A DNA stretch of 64,000 nt, from NCBI RefSeq assembly GCF_007992175.1, contig NZ_BJZT01000005.1, forward strand, positions 219,976 through 283,975, in the 5' to 3' direction. The notes beneath the pieces were generated by a model. It was not told the DNA's origin. It was given only the letters and a program-made list of their open reading frames with translations, and did no database searches. The position numbers and the translations under genes are program-made. How positions within the stretch are numbered: the first letter of the stretch is position 1; the number at the start of each line of letters is the position of its first letter. The DNA comes from Methylobacterium haplocladii. Its GTDB lineage: Bacteria > Pseudomonadota > Alphaproteobacteria > Rhizobiales > Beijerinckiaceae. Shown here piece by piece: positions 57,069-64,000 of the stretch.

Positions 57069-57095
57069 GGGGCGGCCGTCGGGCCGCCCCTTTTT
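57069..57095 (+). terminator. Strong intrinsic terminator of the phasin gene
   Basis: GGGGCGGCC (57069-57077) pairs with GGCCGCCCC (57082-57090) around GTCG, followed by TTTTT. It lies 26 bases after the phasin stop. Confidence 0.93.
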
Positions 57096-57141
57096 GCGTG
57101 CGAAACGCTCTTGAAGCGACGGATGTTCGCGAACCGCAGCT

Positions 57142-57300
57142 TCACCACGTTCTGATGTCGAGCCCGGTCTGCGAACGCCGCTCGACACCATCCCGCTCAT
57201 CCATGCCCTTGCCGACGAACTTCGCCCACAGCACCGCGGCCGCTCCCGTGGCAAGTGTCGTCGCGACGGTCAGAGAGAAGAAGCCGAGAAACAGGCTCAA
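57142..57300 (-). CDS. Small membrane protein (52 aa), TTG start
   Basis: The frame begins at TTG 57300, eight bases after GGAG, and reads a hydrophobic helix (LFLGFFSLTVATTLATGAAA) then VLWAKFVGKGMDERDGVERR to a stop at 57142. One membrane span followed by a charged tail is a common small-protein layout. I do not recognise the family. The phasin terminator lies beyond its 3' end on the opposite strand. Confidence 0.55.
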   Translation of the reverse strand: MSLFLGFFSLTVATTLATGAAAVLWAKFVGKGMDERDGVERRSQTGLDIRTW

Positions 57301-57413
57301 GGCGACGCTCCGTCAAACTGTAGGGATGGCGGACAGGCTGGCCGAAAAGGCTTAGCAGGACCTTACCGAGGGCGTGGAGCCCGTGCCGGGCAGCGCGAGG
57401 CGAAAACAATCCC

Positions 57414-57668
57414 ATGGCTCTGAAGACGACGTTCGTGGTGCAGACCTTCGTGGTGAAGCGCAAACGCCTGCTGCCCGGCGACCGCGAGATCGCCCCTACC
57501 GAAAGTGGTGCCCTCAAGAAGGCCGAGGCGATGGCGGCCCGTATGCCCGGCACCGCCGCCATCAAGGTCGTCGCTGACGACGAGACCGGTGAACTGGAGA
57601 GCGCGACGATCCTGGCTCAGTTCGGCGAGGTGCCGGACGATTTCGCGGAGAGCCTGACCGGCGGCTGA
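57414..57668 (+). CDS. Conserved hypothetical protein (84 aa)
   Basis: This 84-residue protein reads ALKTTFVVQTFVVKRKRLLP followed by ALKKAEAMAARMPGTAAIKV and an acidic end. It resembles the small proteins common near regulatory genes in Rhizobiales, but I cannot name a family. Beta strand, helix, strand prediction by eye suggests a small compact fold. No signal or membrane segment. Confidence 0.65.
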   Translation: MALKTTFVVQTFVVKRKRLLPGDREIAPTESGALKKAEAMAARMPGTAAIKVVADDETGELESATILAQFGEVPDDFAESLTGG

Positions 57669-57805
57669 GCAGGCCAACGACCCGTGCGCGCAACCGAACA
57701 CAGGGTGAACAGAGATCTTGACCGGGCTCGGCGGCGAGGGCATGTTCTTTGTATGTTCCAGGCGCCGTCGAATCGATCGATGCCGCCGTCCACGAGGGCC
57801 GCAGC

Positions 57806-58258
57806 ATGACCGACCTCAGCATGGATGCCGGCAACGATGCCGTCCTGTTCGCGAATGATGACTGGCAGCTTCTTCCCGACGGTCTCGAGCACCGCGCGAC
57901 GGGCTACTTCATTGCGCGCGCGGCCCTCTCCGACCGTCGGGGCGACGGTCTCTGGACCTGGCCGCTGCAGCTCGCTGAGAAGAGCTGGTGCGCGCCGCGC
58001 CTGTTTCGCGAGGCGTTCCTGGCTGCTCTGCAGCGCTTCGAATGCGGCCTCGACGAGGCGCTGACGCGCTCCTTCGCCATCGGTTTCGGCATGCGTCCGG
58101 CGCTCTCCGGCCGCGACGGTTTCGTGGCGCTCGGGGACGTCATCCGGCCGAAATCCGCAGCGCGGAAGCGGCCTGTCGAGACGAAGGCAACCTCGCGCCA
58201 GCCGGTCCGCGACCGCGTCGGACCCGGAGAGCGAGTTCCGATGGGGGCGAGCGCGTGA
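57806..58258 (+). CDS. Conserved hypothetical protein (150 aa)
   Basis: This 150-residue protein has an N-terminal part with FANDDWQLLPDGLEHRATGY followed by FIARAALSDRRGDGLWTWPL, and a helical middle (FREAFLAALQRFECGLDEAL). The C-terminal tail is basic. The ATG at 57806 is preferred to the in-frame ATG at 57749. No family recognised; the sequence composition is normal for coding DNA here. Confidence 0.6.
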   Translation: MTDLSMDAGNDAVLFANDDWQLLPDGLEHRATGYFIARAALSDRRGDGLWTWPLQLAEKSWCAPRLFREAFLAALQRFECGLDEALTRSFAIGFGMRPALSGRDGFVALGDVIRPKSAARKRPVETKATSRQPVRDRVGPGERVPMGASA

Positions 58259-58650
58259 GGACCTGACCAAGAATTTGGCGGGGCATTCCTGGACTCTCTC
58301 TACGGAAATATCCCCTATTCGCCCGCTCGTTGCGCCGGGATCAATCCAGCGTGACGCCCGTGAACGAGAAAGGGGAAGGGTGGCCGCTACTGGCAGGCTT
58401 CGCGCGTAGCTCACGCTTGGTTCCATCCGTGCCGACCGCTCGTCACTCTGGGTGTTACGCATAGCGAACAACTGTGATGATGGCCGCGAAAGCAGCTATA
58501 TCTCGCCGTCTTGACCCTGAGCATCCTCGTCAACCAAGTTATCAAGTCGCCAGACTTTTCCTGAGCCTGGACTGCTCGGGGCGAACCAGGACCGCTATGG
58601 AGACGGCTGCAGGCCGTAGAATCGAAAAGGCTCACCCGTTGAGCGAAGCG
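58259..58650. other. 392-base region with uncertain content
   Basis: No clear gene. The following frame could begin upstream (ATG 58474 or 58597) but the extra residues look non-coding. Base composition is more AT-rich around 58480-58560 than in the neighbouring genes, which would suit a promoter. Confidence 0.5.
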
Positions 58651-58971
58651 ATGGATGACACCCATCAATTGCGTGAGCAGCTTTCGCGGGCGTGGCAGAC
58701 GACCCTGGACGCTGCGATCGCGCAGGGAATGCCGACACTCGCCGTCATTGAGACGATGTCGGCTGTTGCGCACGCGCGCTTTGCCGATTCCTTCGGGCCG
58801 GCCGCTGCTGCCAATTACCTCCAGCTTTTGGCGGAGCAGCTGCGCGACATCGAACAGAATGAAACGGGAAATTTGATCAGCGGAGAACAGCCGCAAGATT
58901 TCGTTAGCGAGGGCGATATGGAAATGGCCCTGGACCCGAATTGGCTCGTTGGCGACAAGTCATTCGAATAG
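58651..58971 (+). CDS. Small helical hypothetical protein (106 aa)
   Basis: The protein starts MDDTHQLREQLSRAWQTTLD and is mostly helical (VIETMSAVAHARFADSFGPA, AAANYLQLLAEQLRDIEQNE), ending in an acidic tail. It has no membrane or signal segment. The start is uncertain: TTG 58639 and ATG 58597 are also in frame. I do not recognise the family. Confidence 0.55.
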   Translation: MDDTHQLREQLSRAWQTTLDAAIAQGMPTLAVIETMSAVAHARFADSFGPAAAANYLQLLAEQLRDIEQNETGNLISGEQPQDFVSEGDMEMALDPNWLVGDKSFE

Positions 58972-59721
58972 AATGGTTTTTCAGCCAGTCAGCTCAGGAC
59001 GAAGCATCGCTGGATGGAAAGCGAACTAGCAATCGGTCCATCGTTTTCGCTCGGTACGGGTCTCACGGAGCCGCGCCGGATTCGTCGATTTAGTAAACCG
59101 CGGGCGCGAGGCCGACGCGACCGCTTGCCACCTGCGGCTCGATCCGCTGCACAGCCTGACGAGCCCGCGGCGACGGTCGCCTGAGAGCATCGACTGTCGA
59201 TGCTCGCCATCCCTGACACTGGTTCACGCGCCGTCGGACGCTGCGCATTTCTGCAGAAAACTAATTCCCGCTTCCCTTTCGAAGCGATCGCAAAGCTTCG
59301 CCTCGGCGATGGAGCCCAGGACTGGTTTCCACTTCGTCGGATGGCGCTCAAGCTGCGCAACATTCAAAACCGAAGGCGTCGGGAGCGGCAGTTCCGGTAA
59401 TGGCGCTCTGTCTCCGGCTTTCGGATCGCGCACCGCGTCCGATACGAGCCAAAAGGCGCACGCATCCTGCGCCGCCGACTTGCTCTTGCCTCATTTCCCG
59501 CAGATTTGGCGCGAAACGAGCAGCCTTTCGCAAATGTTCTACGATCGTTCTTAAGTATCGGTTGTGCTTATGCGAGCTCTCGAATTAACATAAGGTCATG
59601 ATTCCGCACAACGACTGCGCGAATTTGACCTGTCATTTTGTCCGATGCTGGCCTGTCAGCCACCGTAACGGATCGCTGACTGGGCGGGGAACCCTGCGAT
59701 TGCGTTATCGAAGGAGGGTCG
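58972..59721. other. 750-base gap upstream of the type I secretion genes
   Basis: Open frames exist on both strands but overlap each other and have no recognisable domain. Composition becomes AT-richer near 59560-59640, and a strong AAGGAGG lies just before the transporter ATG at 59722, so this is probably a long promoter and leader region. No RTX-repeat protein or other secretion substrate is encoded here. Confidence 0.55.
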
Positions 59722-61956
59722 ATGTGGGCCGAGCCAATGGCTGATGGCGGGCGAAACGCGACACCCGCGTCGGCGGAGCCTCAGGCTGCCGGCGCATCCG
59801 CGGGGCAGCAAGCTCCCCGACCGGATTCCGGCCTCAGTGCGCTTGCCCTGGTCGCGTCGTTCCATCAGGTCCAGTGCGAGCAGAGCCATGTGCGGCACGA
59901 ACTCGGCCTTGGTACAGGCATGGCATCGCCCGTCGACGTCGTCCGTGGCGCCAAGCTGATCTCGCTTCGGGCCCGGCTGCTAAAGAATCAGAAGCCGGAG
60001 AGGCTGGAGCGGGTGCCTCTACCGGCCATCATCCAATGGGATGACAACAGCTTCCGACTCATCGGCCGCCGGCTGGAAGACGGCACCTTCCGCGTCGTCG
60101 ACCCGGCCGCCCGGACGGCCGAACACATGCCCCGCGAGCGCGTCTTCGAGCGCTGGAACGGGACGGTCATCCTGATCGCGCGGCGCGCCAGCCTCGCCAA
60201 GATCGTCCAGGACTTCGGCCTTACCTGGTTCCTGCCCTCGATCTGGCGCTACCGCAAACCGCTGACCAGTGTCATCGTCGCCTCACTGTTCATCCAGATC
60301 TGCGGGCTTGTCACGCCGGTCTTCTTCCAGATCACCATCGACAAGGTGCTGGTGCACAAGGGCTATTCGACCCTCACACTCGTGGCGGTCGGCCTCGTGG
60401 TGCTCGGCCTGTTCAAGGTCGTCCTGCAGCATCTGAGGCAATACATCCTCACCCACACGACGAGCCGCATCGACGTCGAGCTCGGCGCACGCCTGTTCGA
60501 TCATCTGCTGCGTCTGCCGCTCGGCTATTTCGAGACCCGTGCCACCGGCCAGACGGTGGCGCGGGTGCGCGAGTTGGAGCAGGTCCGCGCGTTCCTCACG
60601 GGGCAGGCGCTCACGGCCGCGATCGACGTGCCGTTCACGCTCATCTTCATCCTGATCCTCTATGCCTATTCGCCCCTCCTCGGCCTGATCGTGACGCTCT
60701 CGATCCCTTGCTACATCCTCGTGGCGGTGATGCTGCGTCCGATCCTGCGCGAGAAGACGTTGGAACAGTTCAACCGTTCGGCGCTGTCGAACCAGTTCCT
60801 CATCGAGTCGATCGTCGGCATCCACACGGTCAAGGCCATGGCCGTCGAGCCGACTTTGCGCGTCCAGTGGGAGGAGCGGCTCGCAGCCTACGTCAATACA
60901 TCCTTCGTGACCTCTATCCTCGGAAGCATCGGCCAGAATGCGATCCAGTACATCAACGCGGTGACATCGGCGCTGGTGCTGTTCTTCGGGGCCTACGCCG
61001 TGATCAACGGCGATATGACGGTCGGCAGCCTGATCGCCTTCAACATGATCATGGCGCAGGTCACAGCGCCGATCCTGCGCCTCAGCCAACTCTGGCAGGA
61101 CTTCCAGCAGGTGAAGGTCTCGATTGAGCGCCTCGGCGACGTGCTCAACGCGCCCGTCGAAACGCGCGCCACCGCCCAAGCCCATCTGCCGCCCGCCGCA
61201 GGCCGGCTCACGGTGCGCAACGTCTTCTTCCGCTACCAGCAAGGCACGCCGGAGGTCCTCCGGGACGTCTCGATCGACATTCCGGCAGGGCAGGTGATCG
61301 GGATCGTCGGCCCCTCGGGGAGCGGCAAGTCGACCTTCACCAAGCTCCTGCAACGCCTGTATGTACCCGAGAAGGGGCAGGTTCTCGTCGACGGGATCGA
61401 CGTGGCCCAGGTCGACCCGGCCTGGCTGCGGCGCCAGATCGGCGTGGTGCTTCAAGAGAACCTGTTGTTCAACAAGACGGTCCACGAGAACGTCGCGCTC
61501 GCCAACCCGGCACTCACCCGCGCACAGGTGATCCAGGTGTCGCGGCTCGCGGGCGCCGACGAGTTCGTCAACCGGATGCCGCATGGTTACGACACCATGA
61601 TCGAAGAGCGCGGCGCCAACCTCTCGGGCGGCCAGCGACAGCGCCTCGCCATCGCGCGCGCGCTCGCCACGAACCCGCGCATCCTGATTCTGGACGAGGC
61701 GACCTCGGCCCTCGACTACGAAAGCGAGCGCATCATCCAGGACAACATGAAGCACATCGTCAGGGGCCGTACCGTGGTCGTGATCGCGCATCGCCTCGCG
61801 GCCGTACGTGGCTGCGACCGCATCATCGCCATGCAGGACGGACGCATCGTCGAAGACGGTTCGCACCACGAGCTGATCGCACGGCCCGGCAGCCTCTACG
61901 GCCGCCTCTGGCAACTTCAGTCCTACCAGGGTCCAGAGCGGGGATCCGCAGCATGA
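59722..61956 (+). CDS. Type I secretion ABC transporter (HlyB-like) with inactive C39-like domain
   Basis: This 744-residue exporter has an N-terminal peptidase-C39-like domain lacking the catalytic cysteine: the expected C-G-x-x segment reads SGLSALALVASFHQ. It matches the binding-only domain of HlyB rather than an active bacteriocin peptidase. Membrane helices follow at about residues 175-460. The ATPase domain carries Walker A (IVGPSGSGKST), the signature LSGGQRQR and Walker B (ILDEATSALD). It should energise export of a substrate across both membranes with the adaptor downstream and an outer-membrane protein. The start follows AAGGAGG. Confidence 0.93.
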   Translation: MWAEPMADGGRNATPASAEPQAAGASAGQQAPRPDSGLSALALVASFHQVQCEQSHVRHELGLGTGMASPVDVVRGAKLISLRARLLKNQKPERLERVPLPAIIQWDDNSFRLIGRRLEDGTFRVVDPAARTAEHMPRERVFERWNGTVILIARRASLAKIVQDFGLTWFLPSIWRYRKPLTSVIVASLFIQICGLVTPVFFQITIDKVLVHKGYSTLTLVAVGLVVLGLFKVVLQHLRQYILTHTTSRIDVELGARLFDHLLRLPLGYFETRATGQTVARVRELEQVRAFLTGQALTAAIDVPFTLIFILILYAYSPLLGLIVTLSIPCYILVAVMLRPILREKTLEQFNRSALSNQFLIESIVGIHTVKAMAVEPTLRVQWEERLAAYVNTSFVTSILGSIGQNAIQYINAVTSALVLFFGAYAVINGDMTVGSLIAFNMIMAQVTAPILRLSQLWQDFQQVKVSIERLGDVLNAPVETRATAQAHLPPAAGRLTVRNVFFRYQQGTPEVLRDVSIDIPAGQVIGIVGPSGSGKSTFTKLLQRLYVPEKGQVLVDGIDVAQVDPAWLRRQIGVVLQENLLFNKTVHENVALANPALTRAQVIQVSRLAGADEFVNRMPHGYDTMIEERGANLSGGQRQRLAIARALATNPRILILDEATSALDYESERIIQDNMKHIVRGRTVVVIAHRLAAVRGCDRIIAMQDGRIVEDGSHHELIARPGSLYGRLWQLQSYQGPERGSAA

Positions 61957-63497
61957 GCGCCCAGCCCGGCACGACACCACCCGCCGACCCCCCGAAACTT
62001 CCTGCCACCGGATCGGTTGCCCGCTCGCGTCTGCCGGTGCTTCGTGCCAGTTCGCTGCCGACATCGGCGCTGGCCCGGAGGATCCGGACCTTCGCGAACA
62101 CGCGCGAGGACCAGGAGTTTCTGCCGGCCCATCTCGCGATCCTGGAGACACCGCCCTCGCCGCTGGCGATGGTGTTCACCTGGACCCTTTGCGCCCTGTT
62201 CGCCTCCGCCCTGATCTGGAGCTTCCTGGCCAACCTCGACATCTATGCCGTGGCTTCGGGCCGCGTTCAGTCGAGCGGCCGCTCCAAGGTGTTGCAACCC
62301 TTCGAGACCAGCAAAGTCGAGGCGATCAATGTGTCCAACGGCGCCCGGGTCAAGGCCGGCGACCTTCTGATCAGTCTCGATCCGACCGATGCGGGTGCCG
62401 ATCTGGCCGGCCGCGTGAGCGATCTTGAGGCGCTTGCAGCGCAGATGGCGCGCCGCGTCAGCACGATCCAGGCCATTCGCGAGGGTCAGAAGACGGCCGA
62501 GCCTGCCTACGCGGAGACGACGCCGCTGCCGATCAAGATGCGTGAGACGGCGGCAATGGTTGCCGACCTCAATCAGTACTACGCGACTCGACTGGCTCTC
62601 GAAGCACAGATCGCCGAGAAGCAAGCGACCGAGCAGCGGCTGACCGCGAGCATCGCCGCCCGCGAACGCCTGCACGCCGTCCTGACCGAACGCGCCACCA
62701 TGCGCGAGACCCTCGTATCGCGATCCGCTGGGACACGCGCGGCCGTGATCGACGCGCTCCAGCAGGTCGAGCAGGTCGCTGCCGACCTCGCCTACGATCA
62801 AGGGCAGAAGCAGGAGGCGAAGGCCGGCGTCGATTCGCTGCTGCGCCGGATCGAGCAGTTGACCAGCGAGACGATCGCAAAGCAGGCCCAGTCCCTGACC
62901 GAGATCGCGCAGAAAGTGGACAGCTTGCGCCAAGACGTGATCAAGGCACGGTTGCGGCGTGAGCGCATGGAGCTGCGTGCGCCCATCGACGGCACCGTGC
63001 AGCAGCTCGCCGTGACCACGGTCGGCCAAGTGGTGACGGCCAGCCAGCCGCTCCTCGTGCTGGTGCCGAGCGACGGTCCGTTCGAGATCGAAGCGCTCCT
63101 TCTCAACACGGATATCGGTTTCGTGGCTCCTGGCCAAAACGTGACGGTGAAGGTCGATTCCTTTCCGTTCACGCGCTACGGAACCGCAGAAGGGAAGGTC
63201 GTCCGGGTCTCACGAGATGCGGTGGACGAACGGGATGCGAGCGGATCGACCGACACCCTCTCGGTGGTGCGAAGTCAGGGCGTGTCTGCGGCGAACGGCA
63301 CGCCCCGCACGCAGAACCTCGTGTTCCCCGTCACCGTCGAGGTTTGGAAGAACAACATCGTGGCCGACGGCAAACCTGTCGCACTGACTCCCGGCATGAC
63401 GGTGCAGGTCGAAATTCAGACGGGCACGCGCCGGGCCATCGACTACATCCTCTCGCCGATACGGGAGACCACATCTACGGCCGGGCACGAGCGCTGA
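61953..63497 (+). CDS. HlyD-family type I secretion adaptor
   Basis: This 514-residue inner-membrane adaptor has one helix (about residues 70-92) and a lipoyl/biotinyl-like hairpin region (RSKVLQPFETSKVEAINVSN). A long coiled coil follows, then a C-terminal beta-barrel (IGFVAPGQNVTVKVDSFPFT). It should connect the transporter to an outer-membrane channel. The ATG overlaps the transporter stop in ATGA, so the two are coupled. No TolC-like gene is in the window. Confidence 0.93.
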   Translation: MSAQPGTTPPADPPKLPATGSVARSRLPVLRASSLPTSALARRIRTFANTREDQEFLPAHLAILETPPSPLAMVFTWTLCALFASALIWSFLANLDIYAVASGRVQSSGRSKVLQPFETSKVEAINVSNGARVKAGDLLISLDPTDAGADLAGRVSDLEALAAQMARRVSTIQAIREGQKTAEPAYAETTPLPIKMRETAAMVADLNQYYATRLALEAQIAEKQATEQRLTASIAARERLHAVLTERATMRETLVSRSAGTRAAVIDALQQVEQVAADLAYDQGQKQEAKAGVDSLLRRIEQLTSETIAKQAQSLTEIAQKVDSLRQDVIKARLRRERMELRAPIDGTVQQLAVTTVGQVVTASQPLLVLVPSDGPFEIEALLLNTDIGFVAPGQNVTVKVDSFPFTRYGTAEGKVVRVSRDAVDERDASGSTDTLSVVRSQGVSAANGTPRTQNLVFPVTVEVWKNNIVADGKPVALTPGMTVQVEIQTGTRRAIDYILSPIRETTSTAGHER

Positions 63498-63576
63498 CGT
63501 CGGAACGCTGACCCCAGCCTGGTGCTCGATACCGTTCGCTCACCGAGCGAGTCGCGGCCGCTCGCTCGGATTGGCT

Positions 63577-63618
63577 GCGTTCGCTCGGCACTGCGCGAGC
63601 GCAGTGCCGAGCGAACGC
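63577..63618 (+). repeat. Perfect 18-bp hairpin after the secretion genes
   Basis: GCGTTCGCTCGGCACTGC (63577-63594) and its exact complement (63601-63618) flank loop GCGAGC. Related GCTCGG/CCGAGC blocks just upstream make a cluster of self-complementary sequence from about 63535. Only a weak T content follows, so it may be a terminator-like or repeat element rather than a classical terminator. Confidence 0.7.
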
Positions 63619-64000
63619 TGTCAAATCAACGAACCCGGCGCGTCGTCCGACCGCGCCGGTGCCTGCTTCGTTGAACCAGCACCCACGCGACGTGAGCCTG
63701 AACACTTGGTTCGTCAGTCACGCACTTCCGGCACAAACACCGAATCTCACGGTGCCGGCGTAGCGCCTTATCGAGTGCGGCCGAGCATCGCTCAAATCGC
63801 GTCCAGGTATTCAGACTGCTGCAGCGATAGCGAGCCGATGATCGTTCATGCCGAGAGTGGTGGTGCCAGCAGACGATTTTTTGCTGAATACAGGGTTATT
63901 GGCGAGCTCACGTGAGATACGCTCGGCAAGAACCTGAACTTTCCCCAGTCGCCGGCAGGTAGCTTCCGACGCCGCACTATCCTGCAACGAAGAAAGTTCT
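63619..64000. other. Right window end without a recognised gene
   Basis: The open frames here partly arise from the inverted repeat upstream and have no recognisable domain. A 10-bp palindrome CTCACGTGAG occurs at 63907-63916. A gene could start beyond the window; none is supported within it. Confidence 0.5.

Noticed and set aside
63475..63915. Two frames after the secretion genes that share the translation AFARHCAxAVPSER
   Set aside because: The shared sequence is created by the perfect inverted repeat read on both strands, so neither is evidence of a gene.

Overview
The window is high-GC chromosomal DNA of an alphaproteobacterium, most likely Methylobacterium/Methylorubrum or a close relative. 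This is inferred from NasT/NasS-controlled nitrate assimilation, a class I (archaeal-type) lysyl-tRNA synthetase, a phasin, a biotin-dependent propionyl-CoA carboxylase alpha subunit, an HWE-family histidine kinase and several families of intergenic palindromes. No rRNA, tRNA or CRISPR array was seen.

Region 1 (1-14.9 kb) is a nitrate assimilation locus: nasT (cut by the window edge), nasS, a leader with a hairpin and an intrinsic terminator, the nitrate ABC transporter nrtABD, a NirB-like FAD oxidoreductase, siroheme nitrite reductase nirA, an unusual FeS/FAD/NADPH reductase, nitrate reductase nasA, siroheme synthase cysG, and then an SCO1-like protein. Transport, both reduction steps, electron supply and siroheme synthesis are all encoded in one direction. 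NasT is expected to act as an antiterminator at the leader.

Region 2 (14.9-22.6 kb) is the main discovery. A family-2 glycosyltransferase gene is split by a 5,795-bp IS1595-type transposon (16015-21809) with 40-bp terminal inverted repeats (38/40 matching) and a perfect 8-bp target duplication. Removing the element and one duplication restores an uninterrupted 625-codon reading frame. Its cargo is a DUF1796 protein, a strikingly AT-rich AvcD-like anti-phage deoxycytidine-nucleotide deaminase, two coiled-coil/winged-helix-like proteins, two small helix-turn-helix proteins and one transposase. Five copies of a motif from the inner part of the terminal repeat lie at the ends and inside.

Region 3 (22.6-45.6 kb) is housekeeping: a solute-binding protein, class I lysS preceded by four 17-bp tandem repeats, an HWE kinase, prfB with its programmed +1 frameshift, an M23 peptidase, a 1-Cys peroxiredoxin, a YhdP/AsmA-like protein, tyrS, anmK, an LprI/DUF3298-like protein, aroC, ribB with a degenerate GTP cyclohydrolase II half, a HAD phosphatase, a histone-deacetylase-like amidohydrolase, an L,D-transpeptidase lipoprotein and pccA.

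Region 4 (45.6-58.9 kb) holds small conserved genes: two overlapping tiny membrane-protein genes each broken by an in-frame stop, DUF72, a gamma-glutamylcyclotransferase-like protein, acylphosphatase, DUF599, DUF3253, DUF192, a double cold-shock protein, an acyltransferase-like membrane protein, the elongation factor P module (efp, epmA, epmB), GST, a YdcF-like protein, a GCG-rich secreted peptide, a phasin and several hypotheticals. Region 5 (59.7-63.5 kb) is a type I secretion ABC transporter and its HlyD adaptor, with no recognisable substrate gene in the window.
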